This document shows, piece by piece, positions 42,117 to 53,889 of a DNA stretch of 64,000 nucleotides. The notes below the pieces were generated by a model. The model saw only the letters and a program-made list of their open reading frames with translations. It had not been told where the DNA came from and did not search any database. The position numbers and the translations under genes are program-made. Source of the stretch: Echria macrotheca. Lineage: Eukaryota; Ascomycota; Sordariomycetes; Sordariales; Schizotheciaceae. Location: contig MU839840.1 in NCBI GenBank assembly GCA_030411725.1, forward strand, positions 992,001-1,056,000. Reading direction: 5' to 3'. Position 1 is the first letter of the stretch. Each line of letters begins with the position of its first letter.

Positions 42117-42371
42117 ATGTTTAAACACCTTTTCGGCGGCAGCAGCTCCAAGAAGAGCAAGTCCAAGTCCAAGAGCAGCAGCAAGAAGAGCGACAAATCC
42201 TCATGGAACACGCCCTCAAAGCTCGACGCCGTTTTTCTTGGTGAGAACCTGCGACGGGCCGAGAAAAGGCCGGAGCTGGTCATGGTTCGCCACAGGGACG
42301 GGACCGTCGAGGTGAGGCGGAAGAAGGACAAGAGCAGCAAGGGCAAGAGCAAGAGCGGGAGCCGGAGATAA
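42117..42371 (+). CDS. Small serine/lysine-rich basic protein
   Basis: An 84-residue frame starting MFKHLFGGSSSKKSK. Two strongly basic Ser/Lys blocks flank a short ordered core (LDAVFLGENLRRAEKRPELV, MVRHRDGTVEVRRK). The frame stays open far upstream, but this ATG follows a C-rich leader with an AAAGATG context and begins the low-complexity protein. A nuclear or RNA-binding role would fit the composition but is only a guess. No family recognised. Confidence 0.55.
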   Translation: MFKHLFGGSSSKKSKSKSKSSSKKSDKSSWNTPSKLDAVFLGENLRRAEKRPELVMVRHRDGTVEVRRKKDKSSKGKSKSGSRR

Positions 42372-43075
42372 GTTCTCTCTGTCTCCCCCCTCTCTCTCCC
42401 TCTTTAGGATCTGGTGTGGCTTCTCTTTTGCCACTGAGATATCTACGATATGACATGACAATTAAATTCCCTTGCGAGGAATGGCCAGGCAACGAACGAG
42501 AACTGCCATCCCAGTTAGGCAGGCAGGTGAGTAATTCTACTCTCGCACATACACACTCCTTTCCACTTTTCCTTTTTTGGGCACTGGAAACGAATATAAA
42601 TAAATAAAAACCCCAAAAACAAAATTTCCCCTTTAATATTATCCCAAACATTTTGCAAGTGAACCGAACCGGGAATGTACTTGACCGCATGACCGCATCT
42701 CACAAAGACAACATAACACGACCGCGCCCCCTATGTCACGCGATGAAGTGAAGTCAATCCACACTGGTTCATAGCTGCTCCCTACAGTGGGCATTTTAAC
42801 AGGACTTATTGCCCCAAATATCTAAATATCCAAGACAGACCGTATCTGGTTCTGGTTTATACTCATCTCGTTTTGCTGAGGTGGATTTGCCTATGTTGCG
42901 TTAATCGCGCGGCTACTACGGCTTCCGGCCCTTTCGATGCAAGAAAAGGGGCTCTCGCACTGACCAGCTGCTACTCGGACACACGGGATTTGCAGCAAAG
43001 CCATCACGCAACCTGGTATGAAAGGACAACATCAAGATCATTCGCTACCGAGTGACATTCGCTACAGACCATCAA
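42372..43075. other. 704-base intergenic region
   Basis: Between convergent genes. Contains a CT-rich tract (42376-42405) and A-rich runs near 42600. No gene seen. Confidence 0.35.
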
Positions 43076-44587
43076 CTAATAATTGCAAATTCCACCAACG
43101 TCATCATCAATGGTCCAGGTGCCGGCCAGACCAGCCACCTCGACTTCCTCGCGTCCCGCGCCCTCGTCAGGCTTGCCGGCAAAGAAGTCACCCTGTCCCT
43201 CGGTCCGAATCTGGCGACTCATGAACCGATGGGCCCACTGCTCAATAGCCGGTTCGCCCGTCTCATCCCGCGCTTGCTTCAAGAACGAGATAAGCGCGGT
43301 ACCGCCGGTGCCCTTGAGGTTGCTCTGCTTGGCGCTATCCTGCTGAGCTGCGGACCGGGCGTCATACGCAATTCCCTGCGGCTGGCGCGACGCCGTGGCC
43401 AGGTTGACCCTGCGGCGTGTGGCTTCCGGGCTGCGGCTCCGACTGCGCGCGCGGACTTCGCGGCTGGGCAGCACAATGTAGCGCGTTACGATGGCAATGT
43501 GCTTGTCGCGCAGGTTACTCAGCATCGACAGACAAGCGTCGTAAGCTAAAGACAGGGTGCGGTTGCTCCGGCGAGCCTCAACAAAGTCTCGAATGTTGGC
43601 GACCGCTTGGACATCGCCGAGGAAGCGGGCATGAGGTCCGGGCATGTAACGCCGCATCTCCATGATGAAGTTGTGCTTGGGCGCTGGCGCACGCCCGGCA
43701 CGCTCGGACTCGGCCGAGTCGCGCTTTTCACCTGTAGGGCGGTGTTCGATGCCCAGGATAATGTCAAAGAACTGAATGAGGCTGCTCTGCGCGTTGCTGC
43801 CGCCGGCATATTGTCGATATGTCTCGGTTCCCGAGCCATCTTCGTAGATAACGCCGTTCGGCAGTCCAGCCTCAGCCATATTCTTGCTCCCTGCAAGAAA
43901 AGGGCGGATGCGGTTGTAGAAGATGGTGGGATCGCAACTCTCGTGCATGCGCTGCAGAAGAGCAGTGAGATCATCCAGACGCTCCGCAAATGTGCTGAGA
44001 CACCGGGTGACGGTAACCGCATCGTTCTCACGCGCTGCGGCGATGGCATCTAGCATGAGAGGAACGATGGGTGCTCCGCGGGCCTCCATGGCGACCGAGA
44101 CCAGGTAGAACCATGACTCGTCGATGGAGCCGGTGAACGTGTTCAGGGTGGCGAGGTTCTCGAGGTTGTCGATATCCTCGTCCATGAACAGCGGCTTGAA
44201 GTTCCAAAGACAGACAGCTGCGTAGGTGGCGACGGGCGGCACCTCGAGGTGTTTGGACACCTCCAACAGCGGAACGGCAATGGCGGGTGGCAGACGGTCA
44301 CTGGGACTATCACCGCCCCAGATGTAGCCGTGAGCCATGAATGACAGCAGCGAGTAGGCTCTGCGCCATTCTGCGTCGTGTTCCAGACCAGTGGTGGAGA
44401 GCACAGGGAGCCGATCGACGACGCCTCTCAGGCGCTTGCTGAGGACAAGAGCCTGCAGGTTGCCGGCGACGGCCTCCCACTTGTTGTAGTACGGATCCGG
44501 GAGTCTCGTCAGCGGCAGGACGTCTGGGAGGAAGCCATGGGTCGGGGAGATTCCATAGTCGGCCAGTACGGGGATGGGCGGAAGCAT
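43076..44587 (-). CDS. Indoleamine 2,3-dioxygenase
   Basis: A single-exon protein of 503 residues, the expected size with a long insert near the C-terminus. It opens with PIPVLADYGISPTHGFLP and has FMAHGYIWGGD, LNTFTGSIDESWFYL and GGSNAQSSLIQFFDIILG. The proximal haem ligand is His363 in LRDKHIAIVTRY. The C-terminal GTGGTALISFLKQARDE is also conserved. It opens the indole ring of tryptophan, the first step of the kynurenine route to NAD. A basic RSRSRSPEATRRR insert (about residue 380) separates the haem His from the C-terminal part and is probably a disordered loop. Confidence 0.95.
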   Translation of the reverse strand: MLPPIPVLADYGISPTHGFLPDVLPLTRLPDPYYNKWEAVAGNLQALVLSKRLRGVVDRLPVLSTTGLEHDAEWRRAYSLLSFMAHGYIWGGDSPSDRLPPAIAVPLLEVSKHLEVPPVATYAAVCLWNFKPLFMDEDIDNLENLATLNTFTGSIDESWFYLVSVAMEARGAPIVPLMLDAIAAARENDAVTVTRCLSTFAERLDDLTALLQRMHESCDPTIFYNRIRPFLAGSKNMAEAGLPNGVIYEDGSGTETYRQYAGGSNAQSSLIQFFDIILGIEHRPTGEKRDSAESERAGRAPAPKHNFIMEMRRYMPGPHARFLGDVQAVANIRDFVEARRSNRTLSLAYDACLSMLSNLRDKHIAIVTRYIVLPSREVRARSRSRSPEATRRRVNLATASRQPQGIAYDARSAAQQDSAKQSNLKGTGGTALISFLKQARDETGEPAIEQWAHRFMSRQIRTEGQGDFFAGKPDEGAGREEVEVAGLAGTWTIDDDVGGICNY

Positions 44588-45764
44588 GACTCGGTATATC
44601 GAGACTCGCTCGTCGATTGTCGGGAGGGATGCAGGGGCAAATCGGTACTACCGAACGAAGAGTGCGATTGGCTGGATGAGTTGTGAGATCGAGCAAACGA
44701 ACAAGACCTGACGCAAGGAGTATACAGAATGAAATCTGTAATACTCCTCAGCCGTGCGAAGCCTTGGTTGGACTGTGAGCATGAAGCTGCGGATGGAGCG
44801 AGAATGATCAAGGGGACTCAGACGGGGAGACACGCCATGACTTTAAAAAGACAGAGACTTCTCCGGAACGGACGGGACGTGCTAGAACATTGGGGTCGCG
44901 GCCTTTAATAATCGGCCGTCGAGTGGGAAGTGGATTGGAGGTGTGGACATGACATGACAAACCAACCGCTCGAGCTTGTCAGAGGCTAATGAAAAGTCGC
45001 CTCTCTGCTCTCTGCCTTGGGAGGATGCCAAGCGTCAATGGCAACCAACATTCGATGACTGTCAGATGCGAAAACATTTTCCCCGAGAAAGCTTCGGGGG
45101 GAAGTCGGGACTGGTGGGGACTGAGGGAAATTCTCGCAGTTGGCAACCACAAAGAATCGCCCTTCCCGGTCCGCACTGAGAGGCCTCGTACCTCTCCGAC
45201 CACGGCGCTCCATCCGTGTCTGTTCTCGCCCCGCGCCGACTGCCACTCGACGCTTCTCGGGAGAACCCGAAATGGACGCGTGCAGGAGGCCGAGTGGGAG
45301 GAAGGGACTCGATGGTGTCGAGGAAGGGACGCAGCGCGGGGGGACTATTACAGGATGTCGATTTAATGTCAGGGGAATCGAAGCACATGTTTTCTGCTGG
45401 GACGTTTTCGTCAGCAGCAGCAGACGCTGGAATTGGAGCGGCAGATCGATCGGAATATCCAAAAAATTGCGCACGTGCCACTCTGCACTCAGGCCCGCCC
45501 AGCCCAGCCCAGGCAAGCAGCCGAGCGAGCTGCGGCAGCACGGCACGCCGCGGGGTGCGGGCACTGGAGGGGTCTGGCTCTGCATCGAATTTTGGGCAGC
45601 GGCTGGCAGCTCCGCATCGTAGCCTCGTCGCTGTCGCCAAGGCTTCAGCGACCGGGGTCAGGTTGGCGCCGCGACGGACCTCGAAACTGCTTGACGACAT
45701 TCCATGACCTCGTCGCAGACCGACAGCCTGGATAGCTGACAGCACGGCGCCGCCCCCGTTCGCC
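44588..45764. other. 1.2 kb divergent intergenic region
   Basis: Shared upstream region of the dioxygenase and Vps23 genes. Several overlapping GC-rich frames are open on both strands here, but none has domain-like sequence. No gene assigned. Confidence 0.4.
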
Positions 45765-47557
45765 ATGGTGGTACCGCAGCATGTCCTCAACTGGCTCTAC
45801 AGCGTGCTGACAAGCGTACGATGCCAATTGCCATTTCTGTTCTGCCCGCTGCCCTGCTGCTGCTGACTGACCCCGCCTTGACAGGAATATCACGATGTCA
45901 ACCGTACATACAACGACGTCGCCCAGGCCCTGTCGGGATACCCATCGCTGAAACCGCGAACCGATGTCCACACGTTCCCAAATGGCACCTCGGCCCTGCT
46001 CCTCCATCTCTCCGGGACGATTCCCGTCGTCTTTCGCGGCACGACCTACCGGTTCCCCGTCTCGATATGGGTTCCGCACGCGTATCCCCGAGAGGCGCCC
46101 ATCGTCTACGTTACCCCGACCGAGAACATGATGGTCCGGCCTGGACAGCACGTCGATCCGCAGGGGCTTGTCTATCACCCCTACCTTGCGGGATGGCCGA
46201 CATTTTGGGATGTGGGTTGAGCTGGAAGCACCTTCTTCAGGGGGCAGGAATACTGATTAGGATCTAGAAATCGACGATCCTCGATTTCCTCGCTATACTA
46301 CGAGATATCTTTGCGAAGGAGCCGCCCGTCATCGCCCGCCAGCCGGGGCGGCCGGTTTCCGTTCAGCCATCACAAACCCCGCCGCCGGTGCCACCTCTCC
46401 CTCCGAACCTTACACAGACCCCGAGCGTTGATGCCCGCCCTCCCCCGCCGCAGGAGTCACCAAAGCCGCCTCCGCCTCCGCCCAAACCCGGCGCACCTGT
46501 CGAGCTTCAAACCCAACCAGTCACGCCGGCCTCGCATCATGGCGGGCCACCCCTGCCCCCCCTCCCGCCAGGGGCCGGGAGATCGGCCGACCCTTATGGC
46601 CCCGCCGACCCTTTTGGCCCCGACATGACGAGACCGCCCCCCGAGCAGCCCCGACCCTCGAGATACGAGACAGCGCCCCCTCTACCGCAAGCGCACCCGC
46701 AATCCCCACCTCAACCGAGGCCGCAATTCGCCCCGTCAGGACCGGGACAACCCTTACCCCAACATGGACCGCCCTACGCCGGCCCACCTCCCCCGATCCA
46801 ACAAGCCGGACCCTCGCGACAGCCTCAACCTCCTTTCCCACCGCACAATCCCCGACAGGCACCCCCAGGATTCATGCAGTCTCAACCCGCCTACGGCACC
46901 CCCCCTCCGCCATGGCAACAACCACAGCAGATAGGCATGCCCATGCCGCCCGCAACCGCCCAAGCACAACCGAAACCGCCCCCGCCCCCAGACCTCCTAG
47001 ACGAAGACCTAAGCCTAACAATCCCCTCGCCTTCGACGGTCCCCGCGCCCCCGATCCCGCCAAACCCCGAGAAAGACGCGCTCCTCCACCAGCTAGCCCG
47101 CACCCTCTTCGACCTCCGCCAGCGCGCCCGCACCCAGAACGAGACCTCGCTCGCCGGCCTCGCCGCCCAGCGCACGGCCATGCTCGCAGCCGCCCAGCGC
47201 ATCCAGGCCGAGAGCGCCCAGCTCACGCAGCTCTCGGCCCTGCTGACGTCCAACACGGCCGTCCTCCAGGAGAGCCTGCGCCGCGCCGACGGCGTGATCG
47301 AGTCGTCTGCGCGCCAGACGGAGCCCGACATCGACGAGCTGCTCGTTGCGCCGACGGTGGTGGGGAATCAGCTGTACGAGCTTGTTGCCGAGGAGAGGGC
47401 GTTGGCGGATGCCATTTTTGTTCTGGGGAGGGCGGTCGAGAGGGGCAGGATTGCGCCGGGGACGTTTGCGCGCATGACGAGGAGTTTGGCGCGGGAGTGG
47501 TACCTCAAGAAGGCGCTTGTCAAGAAGATTGGGGTTGGTATGGGGTTAGCTGCGTGA
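45765..47557 (+). CDS. vps23: ESCRT-I subunit Vps23 (Tsg101-like)
   Basis: Three exons, 45765-45815, 45885-46211 and 46268-47557, give 555 residues. The first two exons and the start of the third encode the UEV ubiquitin-binding domain: VLNWLYSVL, YNDVAQALSGYPSLKPRTDV, GTTYRFPVSIWVPHAYP, then VRPGQHVDPQGLVYHPYLAGW. It has no catalytic cysteine, as expected. A long proline-rich linker (about 180-380) follows, then a coiled-coil (LARTLFDLRQRARTQNETSL onwards). The C-terminal steadiness box includes ELVAEERALADAIFVLGRA and MTRSLAREWYLKKALVKKI. It sorts ubiquitinated cargo into multivesicular bodies. The first exon is only 17 codons. Confidence 0.94.
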
Positions 47558-47859
47558 TGTTTCTTGGACGAGCAGTTCATATAGCGGTATAGAGTTAGGT
47601 AGCAGTGTCAAATGCACAATGCATTGCAAAGTCTATGGGGACGAGATATCCTCCAGGCGTGTATGTCTATGGACTTACTACTGTTCCCCTATCCAAGCCC
47701 ATCAATATTTCTGTGCTGTGGGAATTAAAAGGAAAGACAACGAGCATGACATGTCTATAACGATACAATCCATCCAGGTTCCTCGTTCCATTTTCTCCAC
47801 CACAGACCAGATAAGAGACGTTTCCTCCACAAAAAATGCATATTCCCCATCATCAACCT
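47558..47859. other. 302-base intergenic region between convergent genes
   Basis: 3' untranslated regions of Vps23 and of the long S/P/R-rich gene. Nothing else visible. Confidence 0.35.
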
Positions 47860-50800
47860 TCAACCCCGTTCCCGACTGCCCCCCCTGACGACCCTGTTCT
47901 CCCTTGTAGAAGCCAAAAGATCAGGTTCAAAACCGGGCAAATCAACCTCCCTCCCTTGCACAGGATGCTGCAATCCGCAGAGAGGGGTAACCGCCACAGG
48001 AACCCCCCCGTCCCCCGCGCTCTCCTCAAGAGATATACGCTGCCCCGAAGCCTCGACGTCCTCCTCGTCCTTATTCTCGCCGAGGCTATGGACCGACGAC
48101 GAAATCGTTCCAGTTCTGCTCGTGCGTCTCTCCTTCAGTCTACGCGAGATGGCATGCGCTGCGGCGGCCGCGGCACGGCGGCTCCAGCTCGCTCGTCTCA
48201 AGGGGATGCCGCTTGCCATGGTGGTCTGGCTCTGGCTGTGAAGAACCGGCCCGGCTAGGTCTATCTGCTGCTGCGGATATCCTGCTTTTCGGAGGAGGAG
48301 GAGGGAGTTTGTTACCCTCCTCATCCTGTTGAGGGAGCCGGGGTAAGGGTGGACACTTTGCATGACAGCAGTGGTTTCCTGTGCGTTATGTGAGATACTG
48401 GCTCCGGAGAGTTCGGCTGGCGGAGCGCAAGTGCTGGCGAGGATGGGACCGTCTCGGTCGTTGGTGCTGACAGAGGCAGAGACCCGCGGCGACGTTGGGT
48501 TGAGGATGCCGTAGCTCTTGCGTGTGGTCGGGATACGGCTCGGCCTGGTGGTGTTGGCTGGGCGGAGCAGACTCGGTGCTCCATCCTGCGGTCTGTCGAT
48601 ATGATCTGCAGATGAACGTGTGACCCCTGAATGTGCTGTCGGGGTTCCTGGCGTCCGCTGTCCCGGACTCCTATCATGGCAAGGGGCACCCGATAGGTTG
48701 TCTTGCATGATAAGGACCGAGCTACGTGAGTTGGGGCTTTGGAGAATGGAGAGCTTCCCGGGATGTGGGCTCGACTTGGACTTGCTTGCACTGGCCTGCT
48801 TTGAGGGCTCGACGTTTGGGTGTTGGCTTCTTGAAGTCGGGTCGCTGTGGCCGGCCACCCCGGGACTACCCTTCCTGTTGCTGCTGCGGGATAGAACACG
48901 CAAAATCCTCCGCCCACGCCCAAACTCGGCTCCAGGGAGTCTTTTTCCAGTGTTTGTCGTGATGCTTCCCTGGCCATCGGATCCCGATCGACTTGCAGCA
49001 CTCGGGGGTGCTGCTGCTACTACAGAAAGCTGGCTGAGGCTCTCAAACATAGTGATCCTGGTCTTGACGGGTGACTTTCTCTTCTTCCGCAGTCTGTTGC
49101 GGGGTCTTTGACTTGGAGTGGCCAGTGATTCATGTGATGTGCCATCAGATCGGAAGGTGCTTCTGGATTGCTCATCGGATCCTGTGCGCTTCTCAGATAG
49201 AGGCGAGACAACCGAGCGCCCTGATGAGCTCGGGCTGGAAAACTTCCTGCGCGAAGTGGCCGCAATATTAGTCGAGGTCGTGATGGGTAGACTTGGTCCT
49301 GACTTTGAGGAGCCGATTTGCCCGCTCGGTTTCTATCTGAAGGCGAGGCGTTGCGGCTCGTTATGACGAGCAACCCCCTTTGCCATGGACCTGGTCTCGC
49401 CCACTGGGAGAGCCTTCAAAGGGCTTTTCTCTCCGTGAAGCTCCGTGTCAGGTTGCCGAATTTCTGCACGACGAGTAGGCGAATCCTGCAGATCTACTCT
49501 CGAAATTGTGGCTGAGAAAATACGGGGCCGGAGGTTAGGGCAAAGCATATTGCTATGTCTCGAGGGGCCGCGGACGTCCAGTTTCTCAAGGTCCTTGGGG
49601 ATAAGCTGCCCATGCACTGGTTTCCTTTCTGGATCCATCCCATCATCGCAGCCGTCGGTGGTATAGATGGTGAGTTGTTTCCTTGTGCGACAAGGGCATT
49701 CTGCCGAGCATCCCAGGCCAGCGTCGCCAGGGGACATGTCTTTAAAATGTCCATCCCGTCTATGTCTCGCTGGCCAGTAGCGCTGCGAACTTCTTTCCGC
49801 TCCGTATTCTAAGCCCCTTCCTGGTGGAGAATGCAAGTATCCTGCTCGGTTGGGAGACCCCGGTGTTGCACGAGGGCCTTGTGAAGCTTCGAACTCACGC
49901 GGCTCTCGAGCCGGGGGACTTCGAATCCTCTGTTCGCTAGGCTGTGTTGCCAGCTTCTCGAAAGCGCTTCGAAGGTCGGTAACGCTTCTCCAGGTACCTC
50001 GAGACGCGAATTTACCCCTATTTGACACCGGGACTGGGGCTGTCTGCGTTTCCGGTGTGTACATGTCGGCCTTCGATAATCGCGAGGGGGTGTTGAAGTC
50101 TTCAACGCACCGCCTTCCAACGGTTGGACTGACGGCTTCGTTGCCGTGTCGAGTATCTAGTTTGGACAACTTGATAGCGTGTGTGCCGGGAGACTCTGTG
50201 TATTTCCCCCGCTCGAACACGTTCCTTCTCGCTGCCACAGAGCTGGGGTTCCAGTCCTTACTTCCCTCAGTAGGGTGTGGTTTGGGTGTCCGCTGGACAG
50301 AAAGGTCTGTATGCGCATCTCTCTGTTCCATCTTGTTCTCAGATCTCATCTTGTATGTGGATTCGTGGTTTCTTGTAGCGCTTCCATGCTCTACTGTGAT
50401 TCCTCTGGTACGGCTCGAAAATGAGAAGTCCTCTTTTTGTATTGGAGTCTGCATCTGACGATGTCGATGTCTTGGCTGCGCAGACGAAGGGATTGCTTTG
50501 GGCGAAATGTGTTCCGTACTTGTGGTGTCGCTATCACGGAAAGGAATCGCGAATCGAGGAGGAGGCTTACGAAATAACGAGTCTTGTCGGAATAAGGTGC
50601 TCGATTCGGCGAGGGTTTCGGGAGGACTAGTTGGGATAGGTGACCGGGACTGTCTAGGGGGCGAGAGGAACGGCGCTTCTCCAGTGTCGAAATGACCGAT
50701 GGTGCCGAGTAGCTCGAATTTCGAGACAATATCCACGAAACTTGGGGAAGGTTTCTTTGCAGGTTTGGGAGTTAGCACGGGGAATGAGGCAGAGGTCGCA

Positions 50801-51036
50801 TTTTGCTGTGGTAGTTCTCGGCCTCCCACTCCCCGGCTATGCCGAGGCGAGACGAGAACATGGGCTGTTCGCGTCGCAGCAGTGGTGAAGGTGTCGTCGG
50901 TGCCGGAGGTGCCGCCTTTTTTGGTCAATCGAAGCGGTGCTGGTTTTAGTGACGAGTCTGGGAAGTCCTTGGGGTTGACATGCCGAGCTCGGCCCTTGCG
51001 TGTGGGAGAAGTTACGGGTGATGATAACGAAGCCAT
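47860..51036 (-). CDS. Long Ser/Pro/Arg-rich protein, frame continuous except for one TAG
   Basis: One frame runs from ATG 51034-51036 (MASLSSPVTSPTRKGRAR) to 47860, about 1050 codons, broken only by TAG at 49333-49335. Composition is the same on both sides: disordered, rich in S, P, R, T, with many SP/TP sites. The region just after the TAG (KPSGQIGSSKSG..., RNRLRKKRKSPVKTRITMF) is clearly coding. The TAG can be the AG end of a phase-0 intron that starts at GTGGGC (72 bases) or GTTGCT (42 bases), with CATAAC as branch. More ordered spots are FVDIVSKFELLGTIGHFDTG and WRSVTDLRSAFEKLAT. Probably a nuclear or cytoskeletal scaffold; no family recognised. Confidence 0.75.
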
Positions 51037-51577
51037 CCAAACAAGGGAATATGAGGCTAGAAGATGGGAGTAAAACAGATGGTTATGGTGATGTCTCAAT
51101 TCAATTTTCGGGCATGGTGGGAGGAAACTCGTCACACGATCTGGGATGCTCCATTTGAATAAAAAAAAAAAAACAGAAGGTGCACCTATTCATGTGTCAT
51201 AAATGGGAAGGAGCCAAACCCAGCTGCAACACACTTCAATTTTTTGGAAGCAAAGGCTGGACGCAATCACCACACCTCTCCCGACCGAGGTGCTTGCCGC
51301 CTTTGCCACGCTTTGAGAATCTAATCAAGAGAAGGTAGGTAGGTTTGATTAATTCCAGTCATTGACCCTGAGCGACTTGTTCATGACAACCGAAACCGTA
51401 ATTAGATCGACATAATTACATGTTCCCCCGAAACACCGAGAACAAAAGAATGCCACAAACGGCAAAGCAGAAGCACGTAGGTACTGGGCTTGTTTCCAAT
51501 CTGGGATCCCGGCACCATTAACCCTAGCAGAAGCCCTGATGCAAACCAACTTCCGAGCTGCATTCCCAGAAACCCTC
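51037..51577. other. 540-base intergenic region
   Basis: Promoter of the S/P/R-rich gene and 3' region of the pheromone receptor gene. An A-run lies at 51162-51173 and GGTAGGTAGG at 51334. No gene seen. Confidence 0.35.
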
Positions 51578-52877
51578 CTACGAGCTGCTGGGAGATGGCT
51601 GGCCCGAAGCTGGTTCCACGCGCCGTTCGATGCTCCGCGCGACATGCACTCCGTTCCCGCGCTCCAGGTCGTCGTTGTCGATCCGGGCAAGCTCGGCATC
51701 TACTTCGTTCGCATGGTAGCCGCTGCCCTTTTCGTTGATCCCGGCCATCTGGCCCCGACCGAAGACATTCGAGGTCAAGACACCGCCACCGCGGCCCTGG
51801 AGGGAGGCGCCGTTCGTCCCGTTGCTCGGTGTGTCGCTTCCCATGAGCGGCCGCTTGCTCGGTCTGGCGGCGTTGGACATGGCTGCATTGGACTCCTGCG
51901 AGTTGAACCACTGGGGGTTGGCCAGACGCTGTGCGATGAGCGTTCCCAAGGGCAAAATGATCATGACCGAGGTGAAGACGAGGGAGCCGGCTTGGAAGTC
52001 GAGAATATGGTAATCCTCGTTTTGGAGGGCGGCGAAGACGACTGATGCAGGTTAGCTCAGAAAGCGGGAGCTTCGGTGACGGTGAAAAGTCCTTACCGGG
52101 AATCAACATGAGAACGCCACTGGTCATAACAAGGACATCCATGGGTGTGAGACCCTTCAGGGATGGCAGGATGGAGCGCGACGTCCACATATGCATGACC
52201 AAGCGACTGATGAAGAGGAAGCAGAACCAGGAGATGCTAGTCGTGGTGAAGATGAGCCAGACGTAGCGAAGCTCGTGGTCCTGGACGGCGGGATCGGCAT
52301 AGAGGATCCACCGGTATTGCTGAACCGTGGCAACAATGGCGAGTGCGATGGTGGTGAGGGATAGTGCCGCGGATATCGCCAACGCCGCGACCTTGTAGAG
52401 GAGCCGCCAGAGTTGGACCATGGACCAGGCCTGCAGGAACAGCATGAACAAGACCAGCATGGTGATGGGGACGCTGAAGACCTGGCCGGCACATGAGATG
52501 AGGAAATCCTCCTCCGGTACGAAGCTGGTATCGGCCGTCATGATCACATACAGGCTGGCGAAGCTCGAGCGGAAGAAGAGCTCAAACAGTATAAGGCGGA
52601 TGATGTTGAGGGTCAGAGTGACGAGGGCAAGCAGGGTTGGAAGTCGCTTAAGGCGGGCCAGGGGCGTCATGGCCAGAATGATGATGACCATCATGATGCA
52701 GGCTCCGATCTGGCTCCCATAGTTGATGGCTTCCGAAAAGAGCATGGTATGGATCAAGTCAATCTGCCCAATCGAGCCCGTGTAATTGCCGTCTCCCGTG
52801 GGGCCGAAGGCCACGTAGCTTTGCTCGGCCGGTGGGATGCGGGTCGGCGAGGGCTGGCCGGCGCTGGTAGTCGACAT
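51578..52877 (-). CDS. STE2-type alpha-pheromone receptor (GPCR)
   Basis: Two exons, 52097-52877 and 51578-52041, give 414 residues. Seven hydrophobic helices are readable. Helix 1 is IGACIMMVIIILAM, helix 2 LLALVTLTLNIIRLILFELF, helix 3 includes CAGQVFSVPITMLVLFMLF, and helix 6 is DVLVMTSGVLMLIP. The 55-base intron lies inside helix 6 and joins MLIP to VVFAALQNEDYH. Helix 7 ends PLGTLIAQRLANPQWF. The N-terminus has an NYTG sequon and no signal peptide, as in Ste2. The cytosolic tail is about 120 residues. It senses alpha-factor-type peptide pheromone and signals through a G protein. It corresponds to Neurospora pre-2. Confidence 0.93.
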
Positions 52878-53889
52878 GTTGGGTTGTTGTCTGGTGGAGT
52901 TGGGGACTTGGTCGAAATGTTGAGACACCCCTTAACGCGGCGGTCTGGCTCTGTGGCGGTTGGAGTCTTGCCACAGGCAACGAGATGGCTCCTGAGAACG
53001 GCGATGCTCTTTTCCGGTGTTGAGCGGCCTGGTCGAACAACAAACAAAAAGCACGATGTGAACTCGACTGTCATGAAGGGTGCTTGAGAGTGGTGGTGAT
53101 GGAGGAAGGAAGAAGCTCTAGCTGCGCGGTAAGATATTTGACATTGGCGAGGACAATAGGAAGACGACCTCCATTGCGGGATTGGGAGCTTGAGGCATTG
53201 AAAGAAAGATGTCTCTTCCCGCAGGGATAAGCTCGCCCATGAGGGACAATGAATGAATTTCTGAGCACGGGTTGGGAATGGGGCGGCAGAATGGCGGAGG
53301 TTTGTTAGTATTGTTCGATGCCGCCCCTTTAGTATTGTTGACGCGGGCCGCGGCTGAGGGGCGTTTTCCGACCACTTGCCAAACGAAGCACATCCGCATC
53401 CATCAAGTGACATATCAAAAAATCCGGAAGCCATGAGTTTGCTGCGTTCCAGTCGTTACTTTGTGAAAGGCCCAAATACGGGGAGCAATGTTTCGGGCAT
53501 AGTCGAGAAGCGTTGCATTTGGTCGCCCCCGAGCCCCTGATGGGATGTCACGTGACATTCATTTGAAGCCTCGAATGCTCGAGTGGTTGCGTGTAGGATA
53601 GTGGATAGCCACGAAGTAGGGACATCCGAAGCAAGGCAATACGTATTCCCGTAATTGTCAACACGACGATAGGTTGAAGATGAGACGAATTTCTCGCTCA
53701 AACGGACATCGGCACAATGGCCGTTCTAGGGTTAGGGTTCCTGTGCGTTATTCCCGGGCAAGGAGTCGGGATCGGATCCGAACACGGACTGCCGAGAGCC
53801 CGCACCGCTCGCTCGCGCTTTGTCGTTTCCGACAACACTTGTTGCCGACCACCCAACCACCCGAAAGGTCGAAACACCAGCCGAGCAGC
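52878..53889. other. 1 kb divergent intergenic region
   Basis: Upstream region of the pheromone receptor (minus) and the nitrilase (plus). Holds a short telomere-like TAGGGTTAGGGTT at 53727-53739. No gene seen. Confidence 0.4.
53727..53739 (+). promoter_or_regulatory. Telobox-like element
   Basis: TAGGGTTAGGGTT, two telomere units, 150 bases upstream of the nitrilase ATG. In fungi and plants such short teloboxes can bind Myb/TRF-type regulators, but chance is possible. Confidence 0.35.

Noticed and set aside
44976..45790. Overlapping frames of 160-242 codons on both strands between the dioxygenase and Vps23
   Set aside because: They open together because of GC bias, show no conserved motif and are interrupted by promoter-like DNA.
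46912..47592. 226-codon plus-strand frame overlapping Vps23
   Set aside because: An alternative frame of the proline-rich linker and coiled-coil; Pro/Arg composition only.
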